Shown one piece after another: positions 25,093-34,276 of a DNA stretch of 64,000 bases. Position 1 is the stretch's first letter; each line of letters begins with the position of its first letter. The notes under the pieces were generated by a model. The model did not search any database. It saw only the letters and a program-made list of their open reading frames with translations, and was not told the DNA's origin. The stretch covers positions 7,096 through 71,095 of the forward strand of contig CAZPHQ010000013.1 of NCBI GenBank assembly GCA_964586675.1. Direction: 5' to 3'. Both the position numbers and the translations under genes were made by a program. The DNA comes from JADLGH01 sp964586675. Lineage in GTDB: Bacteria; Desulfobacterota_D; UBA1144; Nemesobacterales; UBA2774.

Positions 25093-26442
25093 TTGGCCGA
25101 AACTAAAAAGAAGAAGTCCACCAAAAAAGAAAGGAAAATACAGGCCCCCAAGGGCAAGCTCGGTGTTCTCATACCGGGCATGGGCGGCGCCGTCAGCACA
25201 ACGTTCATCGCCGGAGTCGAAGCCATAAGGCGCGGCATCGGGAAGCCCATCGGCTCCCTCACACAGATGGCCCGTATCAGGCTCGGGAAGAGGACAGAAA
25301 AGAAATCCCCACTCATTAAGGATTTCATAGACCTCGCCGAGCTCGACGACCTGGTCTTCACAGGCTGGGATATCTATTCCGATAACTGCTACGAAGCCGC
25401 CGTAAAGGCCGGAGTCCTCGAAAGGGACCAGATCGAAGCCTTAAGGGAGCCGCTCGAAAAGCTGAAGCCGCTTCCTGCCGTATTCAGCAGGAAGTATGTG
25501 AAGAATCTCGACGGCAGGCACCTCAAGAAAGGCAAGACGAAGATGGACCTCGCCAAACAGGTCATCGAAGACATCGAAAAGTTCAGGAAAGAAAGCGGCG
25601 TTTCGCGGCTCGTCATGGTATGGTGCGGAAGCACGGAGATTTATATTAAACAGTCGCCCGTGCACGAGAGCCTGAATTCCTTCGAAAAAGGGCTCAAGGA
25701 AAACCACGACGATATAGCCCCGAGCATGATTTACGCCTACGCCGCGCTCAAATGCGGCGTGCCCTACGCCAACGGAGCGCCGAATCTATCGGTAGACGTA
25801 CCGGCGCTTATGGACCTCGCCAAGAAGAACGGGGTTCCGATCGCGGGGAAGGATTTCAAGACCGGGCAGACTCTCATGAAAACAATACTCGCCCCGGGCC
25901 TCAAGAGCCGTATGATAGGCCTTCACGGCTGGTTTTCGACGAACATACTCGGGAACCGCGACGGCGAGGTGCTCGACGACCCTTATTCCTTCAAAACGAA
26001 GGAAGAGAGCAAGTTGAGCGTTCTCGAATACATGTTTCAGCCGGAGCTTTATCCCGATCTATACTCCGACTATTACCATAAAGTCAGGATCAACTACTAC
26101 CCTCCGAGGGGCGACGCGAAGGAAGCCTGGGACAATATCGACATATTCGGCTGGCTCGGCTATCCGATGCAGATAAAGGTCAACTTCCTCTGCCGCGACA
26201 GCATCCTCGCGGCCCCGATAGTGCTCGACCTCGTGCTGTTTTTAGACCTCGCCAGCAGGGCGAAATTCGACGGCATACAGGAATGGCTCTCGTTTTACTT
26301 CAAGAGCCCGATGCACGGAGAGGGGCTCTATCCCGAGCACGATCTCTTCATCCAGCTCATGAAGCTGAAAAACACCCTGAGATACTTAAAGGGCGAAGAG
26401 CTCATCACGCACCTCGGCCTCGACTACTACAACCTGATGTAA
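25093..26442 (+). CDS. ino1: myo-Inositol-1-phosphate synthase
   Basis: A 449-residue NAD-dependent enzyme that converts glucose-6-phosphate to inositol-1-phosphate. The Rossmann loop is GVLIPGMGGAVSTTFIAG; further family marks are MVWCGSTEIY, YANGAPNLSVDVPAL, AGKDFKTGQTLMKTILAP and LGNRDGEVLDDP, with catalytic lysines likely in GKDFKTGQT. After the SMQIKVNF-like segment MQIKVNFLCRDSILAAPIVLDL it ends normally. The start is TTG at 25093; AGAGG, ten bases before it, overlaps the end of rpsI. Lysine-rich N-terminal residues are unusual. Placement directly behind rpsI suggests constitutive expression. Confidence 0.93.
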   Translation: MAETKKKKSTKKERKIQAPKGKLGVLIPGMGGAVSTTFIAGVEAIRRGIGKPIGSLTQMARIRLGKRTEKKSPLIKDFIDLAELDDLVFTGWDIYSDNCYEAAVKAGVLERDQIEALREPLEKLKPLPAVFSRKYVKNLDGRHLKKGKTKMDLAKQVIEDIEKFRKESGVSRLVMVWCGSTEIYIKQSPVHESLNSFEKGLKENHDDIAPSMIYAYAALKCGVPYANGAPNLSVDVPALMDLAKKNGVPIAGKDFKTGQTLMKTILAPGLKSRMIGLHGWFSTNILGNRDGEVLDDPYSFKTKEESKLSVLEYMFQPELYPDLYSDYYHKVRINYYPPRGDAKEAWDNIDIFGWLGYPMQIKVNFLCRDSILAAPIVLDLVLFLDLASRAKFDGIQEWLSFYFKSPMHGEGLYPEHDLFIQLMKLKNTLRYLKGEELITHLGLDYYNLM

Positions 26443-26508
26443 TCAGGGCTGTAGTAAATTAGATTCCAGCGGGGAATTTATTACAGGAGAGCTGCGTCGT
26501 CCGGCGGG

Positions 26509-26573
26509 AGAGTTTTATGCGGCCTGTGCGGCACGCGTGACGGTAGAGTTTTACGCAGCCTGCGCGGCGCGGG
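26509..26573. repeat. Two 29-base imperfect direct repeats
   Basis: Units at 26509-26537 and 26545-26573 share 24 of 29 bases, beginning AGAGTTTTA in both. They sit in the 177-base space between the convergent ino1 and methyltransferase genes, near both stop codons. Only two copies are present, so this is not an array; origin unknown. Confidence 0.6.
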
Positions 26574-26619
26574 AGATTTTTACCTTCGGATGAAGCTGCC
26601 CAAGGAAGCTACGCGGTTA

Positions 26620-27498
26620 TCAGACCTGGGAGCTGATCGCGAGCCACTTGCGGGTGATGTAGAGATTTCCGTCGCTGTCCCTTTCGCCGTGAAGCTCGAG
26701 AGCGGGCTGAACGGCCTCCCTCATCGCGCGTACGGCCTCGTCGACGGGATAGCCCCTGAGAGCGCCGGCAGCGTACTGCTGGAAGGAGCTGATGTATTCC
26801 CAGGCCTCCCTCTTCATATCGACGGCGAATTCCTTGGCTTCCACGAGCTTGAATCCCGACTGCTGAACCAGCTCCTCGTAATACGCCCTCGGGAGGAACT
26901 TGGAAGCCTCCGTCCTGGAATCGTCCCTCAGCCTGCTTACACCCCTGTCCTTAAGGTACTGGACGGCGGTCTTGACCTGCGTGCGGTAAAACGGCAGCGT
27001 CTCGAGCGGCCTCGCCTCTTCGTAAAACGCCGTGTTGAAGAAGAAGAATCCGCCCGGCCTGAGCGCCCTTTTGATTCTCTTGACGCTATCGAGCTGGTCC
27101 TGCTCGGAAAGGTAGTGTATGCCGTTCCCCCAGACAGCTATGTCTATGCTGTTGTCGGCGAGTGTCATATCCTCGACGGACGAGTGAACTAGTTTTAATC
27201 TGTCGACTGTCTTTTCGAGCTTCGACTGGGCGAGCTTGAGGGCTTCGCCGGACTGGTCGAGGCACATTACCGCCGCCTTCCGCCAGCTCACGGGAAGATA
27301 ATCGAATACGATCTGAACCATCGTCCCCGCGCCGGTCGCGATATCGAGTATGGCATCGATGCCGTCGGTGCCCTTTCTCTTCATCAGCTCGACCCAGCTG
27401 GAAATACAATCGCCGTTCACCTGCCTGTATTCTTCGGTGTCCGCGAAAGGCTCGTAGTCGTATTTTTCCCTTATCTCTTCCATTATCAACCTCTGCAT
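26620..27498 (-). CDS. Class I SAM-dependent methyltransferase
   Basis: A 292-residue protein with the Rossmann methyltransferase fold. Motif I is ILDIATGAGTMVQIV near residue 50, the acidic residue of motif II is in VMCLDQSGEALKLAQ, and motif IV is VWGNGIHYLSEQDQL, followed by IKRALRPGGFFFFNTAFYEEARP. These resemble UbiE/Methyltransf_11 enzymes, but the long C-terminal part from about 175 (SFQQYAAGALRGYPVDEAV) is not from a family I know. Substrate unknown. GGGGAG lies seven bases before the ATG. It lies downstream of queC-queE on the same strand but over 100 bases away. Confidence 0.82.
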   Translation of the reverse strand: MQRLIMEEIREKYDYEPFADTEEYRQVNGDCISSWVELMKRKGTDGIDAILDIATGAGTMVQIVFDYLPVSWRKAAVMCLDQSGEALKLAQSKLEKTVDRLKLVHSSVEDMTLADNSIDIAVWGNGIHYLSEQDQLDSVKRIKRALRPGGFFFFNTAFYEEARPLETLPFYRTQVKTAVQYLKDRGVSRLRDDSRTEASKFLPRAYYEELVQQSGFKLVEAKEFAVDMKREAWEYISSFQQYAAGALRGYPVDEAVRAMREAVQPALELHGERDSDGNLYITRKWLAISSQV

Positions 27499-27604
27499 CT
27501 ATTCACTCCCCAATCACTTACTTATATGAAATTTCCGCTTGCGGATTATACCATACCGACCGCTAAAAACAACAATACGGGTTCCCCGGGCGGGGAACTA
27601 CATA

Positions 27605-28246
27605 TTATACCCCACGTTTGTTTCCCCAGAGAATTTTATGAAGCTGCGGCAGAACCCGGACTCTTTCCAGCCTGTCTGAAAGCACCCGGTCTGTCAGCGC
27701 GCCGAGACCCTCGCCGCCCACCGGCTGGAATATAATATTCGCCTGAATTTCATTCTCGGATATGACTTTTTTTGCGTACTCGTAATCGGCGGCGTCGCCT
27801 ATGACGAACTTCAGCTGGTCGCCGGGGCGGAGCTTCTGGAAGAGCTCGAAATCCATTCTCTCCTCCATGCCGGACCCCGGGCATTTGCAGTCCATGCTTA
27901 TGACTGTATTGTCGCCCCAGAACGCGGGCGGGGGCATCCTGTGCCCGCTCGTTTCGAGGACGATGCTGTAGCCCTCCCGCGTGAGTATCTCCGCCATCGC
28001 CGCCGCTTCCTTCGCCTGTATAAGCGGCTCGCCGCCCGTGATGCAGACACGCCTGCACCGGTAGGACGCGATCTCCGCGACGACATCCTCCAGCGGCATG
28101 TCTTTAAAGTCTCTTCCCTCGACGGCGTACATCGTATCGCACCACGAGCAGCGGAGGTCGCACGCGAAGAGCCTGACGAAAACAGTCGGCAGCCCTATCT
28201 CTATCCCCTCCCCCTGGAGGGAGAAAAATATCTCGCTTATCTTCAT
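27605..28246 (-). CDS. queE: 7-Carboxy-7-deazaguanine synthase QueE
   Basis: A 213-residue radical SAM enzyme that contracts the pterin ring to CDG on the way to preQ0 and queuosine. The start MKISEIFFSLQGEGIEIGLP and the cluster motif FACDLRCSWCDTMY (CxxxCxxC) are diagnostic. VCITGGEPLIQ and LETSGHRMPP follow, as in QueE. The start at 28246 overlaps the queC stop in an ATGA arrangement, so translation is coupled; a longer upstream frame is only overlap with queC. The partner QueC acts on its product. Confidence 0.95.
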   Translation of the reverse strand: MKISEIFFSLQGEGIEIGLPTVFVRLFACDLRCSWCDTMYAVEGRDFKDMPLEDVVAEIASYRCRRVCITGGEPLIQAKEAAAMAEILTREGYSIVLETSGHRMPPPAFWGDNTVISMDCKCPGSGMEERMDFELFQKLRPGDQLKFVIGDAADYEYAKKVISENEIQANIIFQPVGGEGLGALTDRVLSDRLERVRVLPQLHKILWGNKRGV

Positions 28247-28917
28247 GACCTGTACTCTGTCGGGTCGGTGACGCCCGCCCCGGCGAACGCCCTCTTCCTC
28301 TCCCTGCACGAGCTGCAGACGCCGCAGTGTATGTCCCCGCCCTTGTAGCAGCTCCAGGCGAGCCCGAAGGGCACCCCTAGCCCTGCCCCGAGCCGAACTA
28401 TATCCGCCTTGTCGAGCGCGGCGTAGGGGGCCTCCACGCGAAGCTCCGGCATGTCCGTCGCGAGCCTTTCGGCCGCCTGGAACGCCTCGACGAACTCCGC
28501 CCTGCAGTCGGGGTACACCCCCCTGTCGGAGTGGTGAGCCCCGAAGAGAACCGAGCCAGCGCCGGTGCTCACGGCGTACCCGACGGCTATCGAAAGGAAT
28601 ATGGCGTTCCGGTTGGGAACTATGGTCGATTTAAGGGTGTCGTAGTGCTCGGAGGTTTCGGGGACGTCGGGTATCTCGACGTCCGGGTCAGTCAGCGCGG
28701 AGCCGGAAAGGATCGGCCGGAGCGCCGAGAGATCCACCACGCGGTGGGAAACGGAAAGCTCATTGCATATGGCCCTCGCCGAGCCGATCTCCCTTTCGTG
28801 CTTCTGCCCGTAGATGAACGTGAGGGCAGAAACCTCGTAGCCCTTCGACGCCGTATCGTAAAGGAGCGTCGAGCTGTCGATACCCCCGGAGAGGATTATC
28901 ACGGCCTTCCTGTTCAT
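28243..28917 (-). CDS. queC: 7-Cyano-7-deazaguanine synthase QueC
   Basis: A 224-residue ATP-dependent enzyme that turns CDG into preQ0. The PP-loop is AVIILSGGIDSSTLLYD at the N terminus, with FIYGQKHEREI and IVPNRNAIFLSIAVGYA downstream. The zinc-binding cysteines form CYKGGDIHCGVCSSCRERKRAF near the C terminus, exactly the QueC pattern. It is the first gene of a queC-queE pair; no queD or folE is in view. Products could serve tRNA queuosine or DNA/other deazaguanine modifications; nothing here favours the latter. Confidence 0.96.
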   Translation of the reverse strand: MNRKAVIILSGGIDSSTLLYDTASKGYEVSALTFIYGQKHEREIGSARAICNELSVSHRVVDLSALRPILSGSALTDPDVEIPDVPETSEHYDTLKSTIVPNRNAIFLSIAVGYAVSTGAGSVLFGAHHSDRGVYPDCRAEFVEAFQAAERLATDMPELRVEAPYAALDKADIVRLGAGLGVPFGLAWSCYKGGDIHCGVCSSCRERKRAFAGAGVTDPTEYRS

Positions 28918-28993
28918 CCATTAAGTCTATATGTTTATGGAAATAGGACAAGAAACGGCCGGGGCAGGCAGATGGACAGTTTGAATTTCAGGC

Positions 28994-29251
28994 TTAGGAA
29001 TAACCCAACAATTCTTCTTCGGTAACTTTTAAATTTGCACAAGCCTTCTTTAAATCATCTGTATAAATATATTTAGACTTGTGCATTACCCACATTGCAC
29101 ACGGCACTTCATCGGTGTCGTTTTCAAACAATTCAAACCTAACAGCGGACCCGCTTTTTTCAATTATTTTAAAGTTGGCGAACTTTTCGGTGGCGCACTT
29201 TTTAATACATTTGACTACAGCTTTAAACTCAATCTGGGTTTGCTTGGGCAA
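28994..29251 (-). CDS. Small protein resembling a HicA-type toxin
   Basis: An 85-residue protein, AT-rich and unlike its neighbours in codon use. It opens with a helix (FKAVVKCIKKCATEKF), then strands (FKIIEKSGSAVRFELFEN) and VMHKSKYIYTDDLKKACANL, the general layout of HicA double-stranded-RNA-binding folds, in which a histidine before the last helix is catalytic; the His here is in WVMHKSK. The start is an inferred TTG at 29251 with no clear ribosome site. It lies 17 bases after the HicB-like gene on the same strand. Similarity is by pattern only; toxin activity is speculative. Confidence 0.42.
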   Translation of the reverse strand: MPKQTQIEFKAVVKCIKKCATEKFANFKIIEKSGSAVRFELFENDTDEVPCAMWVMHKSKYIYTDDLKKACANLKVTEEELLGYS

Positions 29252-29268
29252 CCTTAGCCTACTGCATG

Positions 29269-29649
29269 TTATTGATGATAATAGAATCCAGAAAGACTAT
29301 GTTCCTGATTCTTAATAGTAAACTTGTTACAGTCCTGTTCCTGATATTTATAATAATCTTTCGTTAGTTTCTCTTTTTCCGTTTCCGCTATAAGCTGAAG
29401 GGCTTTTTTCAACACTTTTTCATCTTCAGGGTTGGATAGCGGTTTAATGCTCAAATGCCTAGGATAATTATATTGCTCCAAACCCTCTTCATACAGAGAA
29501 ACCAACTCCTTTAAGGACTCAAATGCTCCCTTTTTCGTGGTGCTATTGCAAGACACATCGTAAGGGCTACAAAATCCCCGCCAATTTCCTTCGCTTATTC
29601 TATAAATTACCAAGATCACTATCTTGGGCCTGATATTTTTTGGTTTCAC
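29269..29649 (-). CDS. HicB-like antitoxin candidate
   Basis: A 126-residue AT-rich gene product. Residues about 12-50 (VIYRISEGNWRGFCSPYDVS, then TTKKGAFESLKELVSLY) follow the HicB partial RNase H pattern, in which a short strand, a W-x-x-x-C/Y pair and a helix with E-A-L-x-x-L recur. The rest is charged and helical, with no recognisable DNA-binding domain. The start is GTG at 29649, with GGAG seven bases upstream. It precedes the HicA-like gene; antitoxin-first order is common among such pairs. The pair occupies an AT-rich island, so it was probably acquired. Confidence 0.42.
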   Translation of the reverse strand: MKPKNIRPKIVILVIYRISEGNWRGFCSPYDVSCNSTTKKGAFESLKELVSLYEEGLEQYNYPRHLSIKPLSNPEDEKVLKKALQLIAETEKEKLTKDYYKYQEQDCNKFTIKNQEHSLSGFYYHQ

Positions 29650-29860
29650 TGCGCCTCTCCAGACTGTACCAACTAATTTACAATATTATCAAATCTGGTT
29701 TTCGGTGTCCATATGCAAATCCATACATTAAGAATAATGCTGACTTTCTAAAATTCTACAGTAAAGGCTTGTTCGCTCTTGGGATACAGGTCTTTAGAGA
29801 TAGATAATATACATGCCCTGTTAACAGGAAACTTACCCATTGCGGCCCCGCGCGCCGGCC

Positions 29861-32035
29861 TCACTTGCTCCCCGAAGGATGAACCGTGGAAGACGCCGGG
29901 CCCCCCAGCTCCACGAGCTTCTCTTCGAGCTCTCCCACTCGTGCTATGGCGTCGTCGAGCTTCCGGCCCGTATCTTCGCCGGAAGGGGCGGCGCTCTCAC
30001 GCCTCTTCCATTCGGCAAGGTCGCTCTTCATCTGCCCGAGGGCGGCCCGCATGTCTTTAACGCCGTCCGAAATACCCGGCGCGGCTTCTCCGCCCCTCTT
30101 ATCCTTGAGATGAAACATCCACACGACGGCGAATATGAACGCCAGTATCAGCACGGCCTGGGGAACCGCCGTTTCGAGCGTCGGGTAAAACCCGAGCAGC
30201 TCGATACGGGGCAGGAATTCGAGCGGCGTGATCCCTACTATCCCCGCCTCCTGGAATTCCTTTATCCCCTTTCCTAAGAGTATGAATGCGAGGAGGTAAA
30301 GGAATATGCTGGTGAAGGTGAAGAAGTATTTGAGCGGAATCCTGAGCGCGAGCTTGAATATAATGTAGAAGAGAATGAGCAGGACCATGGCCCCGGCGAC
30401 AGCGCCCCATATGACAGCCGAGCGCGAGCTCTCTGCCTGGTACCAGAGCGCCTGGTAGAAGAGTACCGTCTCGAACGCTTCACGGTAGACGGCGAAGAAC
30501 GAGACGCTTGCGAGCGCGACGACGCTCCCTGTCGAGAGCGCCCTTTCGACCTTGCCTTTTATGTATTGCTTCCATACGCGGACGTCGACTTTGGATATGA
30601 GCCAGTAGCTCACGTAAAAGAGCACGACCGCCGCGATGAGGGACGTTACGCCTTCGATCAGCTCCCTCTGCGCGCCGCTTATCGATATGAGCTTGCTGGC
30701 GGCGAACCACGTGAAGAGGCCCGCGACGAGCGCGAGTATCCATCCATAGTGAATGTATTTGACCTGCCGCCTCGCCCCCGAAGCCCCCATGAACGCTATT
30801 ATCGCGGCGATTATTAGTATCGCTTCGAGTCCTTCCCGGACGATTATCGCGAACGAGTTCACGAACGCGAGATAGGTGTCGGCCTGACCGCTCGAAAGCA
30901 CTTCGCCGGCCTTCGTCAGCTCGCCGTCGATGAGGCTCCCGAGCGCGGCGACTTCCCCAGCGGGCTTCCCGGATTTCATGGCCCCCCTGAGCTCTCCGAA
31001 CCTCGCCTCTATGCCCGTGGCGAGCGCCTGGTCCTTGACGAAGATGTCACGCTCCACCTTCTCGAACCCTTCGAGGTATGCGTCGAGCGCCCGCGTGTAG
31101 GCCTGCTCCGTATCCCCTTTCTTATAGAGGTCGATGGACTCGGCGAGTATGGATTTCGTCTGCTCTATCGGCGACGCGCCCGGCGCGGGCGAGGCCGCGG
31201 ACGACGCGCCTTTCCTTAAATACGCGAGGACTGATTTCAAGTCCTCCGGATTTTTTACGTGGCCCGAAATCTTTCCTTCGAGCTCGGAGTTCGAAAGCGT
31301 CGCGAGGGATTTGTAATCATTGAGATCGGCGGGAACCCCCGCTGCGGCGGTCTCACCCTTCGAAACGTCTTCGGCAGTCCACCCGAGCGACATCACGTAA
31401 AACGCGGCGTCCCATTTCTCCTCGTCCGAGAGCTGCGGGAAGGATGGCATGCCCGTCCCGGCTATGCCGTAAACCATAGTGTTGTAGACCTTGAACGGCG
31501 AGAGAACGGACGACACTTCAGGGTCGATAAAATTCGCCGGCGCGGGATCGAGCCCGCCCGCCACGGGGCCGTCGCCCGCCCCCGTCATGCCGTGGCACAT
31601 CGAGCACTGCACGGCGTAAAGCGCCTCTCCGTTCGCGATCGAAGGCGGCGCGGGCGGGTGCGGAACTATATTGTACGCGGTGATTATCCTCGTTTTTATG
31701 GACGCCGAAAGCGCTTCGACTTCAGCGGGATCGGCCTTGCCATCTATGAGGCCGCTCAGCTTTTTGAGGTCGGGGCCGAGCGCGGCGCTGTCGCCGGATA
31801 ACTGCTCCAGCTTCGCGAAGAGCTCGCTCACTTCGGACGAGAACTCCTCCATCTCGGCGTACTCGGCCTCGTTTATTATCTGCCCGCCGCCGACGGCGTT
31901 ACTGTAATCGCCGCCTATGTAGTCGACGAGCGAGAGTATCCTCTTCGCTTCCGGCGGAGTAGACGAATACGAGGGCAGCGTGAAAAGGAACAGCAGGAAT
32001 ACAGCGGCCGTGGTAACGATGACGGTTTTTCTCAT
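29861..32035 (-). CDS. FTR1-family iron permease with N-terminal cytochrome c domain
   Basis: A 724-residue exported/membrane protein predicted to import iron. Order: signal peptide (about 1-24), helical region, class I c-type haem domain with CSMCH at 144-148 and the Met ligand in GTGMPSF near 196, a linker, then an FTR1 domain from about 385 to 640. The two FTR1 iron motifs are REGLE at 400-404 and REAFE at 518-522, each within a hydrophobic segment, out of seven in total. The last 70 residues are a charged coiled coil. The c-haem suggests iron is oxidised or reduced before transport. A Fur-like box lies 50 bases upstream. Confidence 0.92.
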   Translation of the reverse strand: MRKTVIVTTAAVFLLFLFTLPSYSSTPPEAKRILSLVDYIGGDYSNAVGGGQIINEAEYAEMEEFSSEVSELFAKLEQLSGDSAALGPDLKKLSGLIDGKADPAEVEALSASIKTRIITAYNIVPHPPAPPSIANGEALYAVQCSMCHGMTGAGDGPVAGGLDPAPANFIDPEVSSVLSPFKVYNTMVYGIAGTGMPSFPQLSDEEKWDAAFYVMSLGWTAEDVSKGETAAAGVPADLNDYKSLATLSNSELEGKISGHVKNPEDLKSVLAYLRKGASSAASPAPGASPIEQTKSILAESIDLYKKGDTEQAYTRALDAYLEGFEKVERDIFVKDQALATGIEARFGELRGAMKSGKPAGEVAALGSLIDGELTKAGEVLSSGQADTYLAFVNSFAIIVREGLEAILIIAAIIAFMGASGARRQVKYIHYGWILALVAGLFTWFAASKLISISGAQRELIEGVTSLIAAVVLFYVSYWLISKVDVRVWKQYIKGKVERALSTGSVVALASVSFFAVYREAFETVLFYQALWYQAESSRSAVIWGAVAGAMVLLILFYIIFKLALRIPLKYFFTFTSIFLYLLAFILLGKGIKEFQEAGIVGITPLEFLPRIELLGFYPTLETAVPQAVLILAFIFAVVWMFHLKDKRGGEAAPGISDGVKDMRAALGQMKSDLAEWKRRESAAPSGEDTGRKLDDAIARVGELEEKLVELGGPASSTVHPSGSK

Positions 32036-32084
32036 CTAACCCCTCTTGTGTGCGCAAGGCGCGTGATAAAGCCCGCCGAGAAGT

Positions 32085-32099
32085 TGAAAATGAATATCA
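32085..32099 (-). promoter_or_regulatory. Fur box-like site upstream of the iron permease
   Basis: TGAAAAT-G-AATATCA matches the 7-1-7 Fur consensus TGATAAT-N-ATTATCA at 12 of 14 positions. It lies 50 bases upstream of the FTR1 gene on the minus strand. A Fur-type repressor would explain iron control; binding is not shown. Confidence 0.6.
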
Positions 32100-32254
32100 A
32101 TTAGGCGGAATTTTTAAGATTACCGCATACGCCTATGGCGGTCAAGACAGCCCGGGTTGCACGGCCACGAGTTTCAATTATTATTATTGTGGGCCAAGGG
32201 ATAACCATAAATAACGGTATTCAATAAAAATTAATATATGGAAACGCGGACGCC

Positions 32255-34276
32255 ATGAAGAAGCTTTTTGAAGAGTTTCCGCCCGCCGAGCCTTCGGATT
32301 GGGCAAAGGAAATCGTGAAAGACCTGGGCGGGAAAGACGTATCGAACCTAGACTGGAAGCCGTACGAAGGCTTCACTGTGAAACCGTTCTACACTGCCGA
32401 CAACATGGACGGCCTCGGTTATCTGACGGAGGCCCTGCCGGGAGAATTCCCCTACGTCAGGGGGATTACGGGCGGCAGGAACCCGTGGCGCATAGACGAG
32501 CGCATAACAGCCCCCTCCCCTTCGGAGGCCAACAGGCTCGCGTTGGGTGCGATAGAGAACGGGGCTGATTCGCTGACGTTCATCTGCGAGGTAAGTGGCG
32601 GCGCGATATACGGCATCCCCTTGCGGACGGCTTCCGACATGTCGAAGCTCCTCAAAAAAATCCCCATCGAAAACGTCGCCGTGAATTTCAGGGCCGGTGA
32701 CGGAGCCTCGGGCATACTCGCGCTCTTCCTCATCGAAGCCGAAAAGCGCGGCGTGGATTTCGGGAAGCTCACAGGGTCCGTGGAGTCCGACATTTTGGGA
32801 CGCCTCGCGCTCACAGGACGCTTCCCCGGCGGCGAGAAGGAATCGTGGAGAGAGCTGGGCGCTCTCGTTTCGTACGTTGCCGAGCGCGCGGCGCACCTGA
32901 AATCTATACTCGTCAACGGCGGCGTGTTTCACGACTCGGGCGCGTCGGCTGTCGAAGAGCTCGCGTTCACCCTCGCATCCGGCGTCGAGTACATGAGCCG
33001 TCTCGCGTCAGAAGGCCTCTCCCCAGATACGATAGCGGCGCACATGAAATTCTCGTTTTCCGTCGGCTCGAATTACTTCATGGAAATAGCGAAGCTGAGA
33101 GCAGCGCGTCTCCTCTGGGCGGAGATAATTGAAAGGTACGAGCCCGCGCGCGAAGAATCGAAGCAGATGAATATCGAGGCGCGCACGTCGTCCTGGAACA
33201 AGACGGTATTCGACCCGTACGTGAACCTCCTTCGCGGAACCGTCGAGGCCATGGCCGCGTCCATGGGCGGCGGCGAGGCGATAAGTGTCCTCCCGTTAGA
33301 CGCCGTTTATAAGGAGCCGGGAGAGTTCACGCTCCGCATGGCGCGTAACACACAGCTCATTTTAAAGCACGAGTCGTATCTCGACCGCGTGAAGGACCCC
33401 GCCTCGGGCTCCTATTACATAGAAAAACTGACAGACTCTATGGCCGCCGCTTCCCTCGAATTATTCCTCGAAGTGGAAAAACAGGGCGGCTTCGTGGAGG
33501 CGTTCAAGAACGGCTTCGTACAGGAGCGCATCTTGAAAACGAGGGCCGCGAGAGACGCGCGCATAGCAATGAGGGCCGACGTTTTCGTCGGTGTAAACCA
33601 GTACCCCAACACGACCGAAAAGGAGCCGGAGTTATCGAAGCCCGTTTCCGAAACCGCGCTGAAACGCCCGAAGAAATCCGGCGGAGAGTTTTCGTCCGTC
33701 GGCGACTTGATGACGCGCCTTTCGAAAAAGGGCGCGACTATCGGCGGCGTAGTACCGGCTGCCGGCGACTGCGGCCCGATTGCACCGCCGCTCAGGCCCT
33801 ATCGCGGCGCGGCGGCGTTCGAAGACCTGCGTTTGCGGACGATCGAATACGCGAACAGAACCGGCGAGACACCGGCGGTGTACCTTTTACCAGCAGGCAG
33901 TGTATCGATGCGTAACGCGAGGGCCGCTTTCTCGGCCAACTTCTTCGGGTGCGCCGGTTTCGCGATCGCCGGGGGCGAGCCGCACGAGAGTTTACAAAGC
34001 GCCGCCGAAGACGCCCTCCGGAGCAAGGCGAAAATAATAGTCATATGCGGCTCCGACAAGGAATACCCGGAGCTGGCTCCAGAGATATGCAGATTGATAA
34101 AAAAGGATAGTTCGGACGCTTATATCGTCGTCGCCGGAAACCCCAGGGAGCACATCGAGGAATTGAAGAGTGCGGGCGTAGATGACTTTATCCACGCGCG
34201 CTCGAACGCCGCCGAAGCGCTGGAAAAGTTTCAGAGGATCGTGGGAATAGATTCGGTGAGAGGTGAAAGGTCTTGA
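32255..34276 (+). CDS. mutA: Methylmalonyl-CoA mutase small (beta) subunit
   Basis: A 673-residue subunit of the B12 enzyme that interconverts methylmalonyl-CoA and succinyl-CoA. The TIM-barrel half includes FYTADNMDGLGYL, YVRGITGGRNPWRI and SSWNKTVFDPYVNLLR, as in MutA. The C-terminal region has a Rossmann-like fold, but the B12-ligand motif DxHxxG is absent (IVVAGNPREHIEELKSAG occupies its end), so this subunit is non-catalytic, as known for MutA. The stop overlaps the mutB start by four bases (TTGA). Confidence 0.94.
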   Translation: MKKLFEEFPPAEPSDWAKEIVKDLGGKDVSNLDWKPYEGFTVKPFYTADNMDGLGYLTEALPGEFPYVRGITGGRNPWRIDERITAPSPSEANRLALGAIENGADSLTFICEVSGGAIYGIPLRTASDMSKLLKKIPIENVAVNFRAGDGASGILALFLIEAEKRGVDFGKLTGSVESDILGRLALTGRFPGGEKESWRELGALVSYVAERAAHLKSILVNGGVFHDSGASAVEELAFTLASGVEYMSRLASEGLSPDTIAAHMKFSFSVGSNYFMEIAKLRAARLLWAEIIERYEPAREESKQMNIEARTSSWNKTVFDPYVNLLRGTVEAMAASMGGGEAISVLPLDAVYKEPGEFTLRMARNTQLILKHESYLDRVKDPASGSYYIEKLTDSMAAASLELFLEVEKQGGFVEAFKNGFVQERILKTRAARDARIAMRADVFVGVNQYPNTTEKEPELSKPVSETALKRPKKSGGEFSSVGDLMTRLSKKGATIGGVVPAAGDCGPIAPPLRPYRGAAAFEDLRLRTIEYANRTGETPAVYLLPAGSVSMRNARAAFSANFFGCAGFAIAGGEPHESLQSAAEDALRSKAKIIVICGSDKEYPELAPEICRLIKKDSSDAYIVVAGNPREHIEELKSAGVDDFIHARSNAAEALEKFQRIVGIDSVRGERS

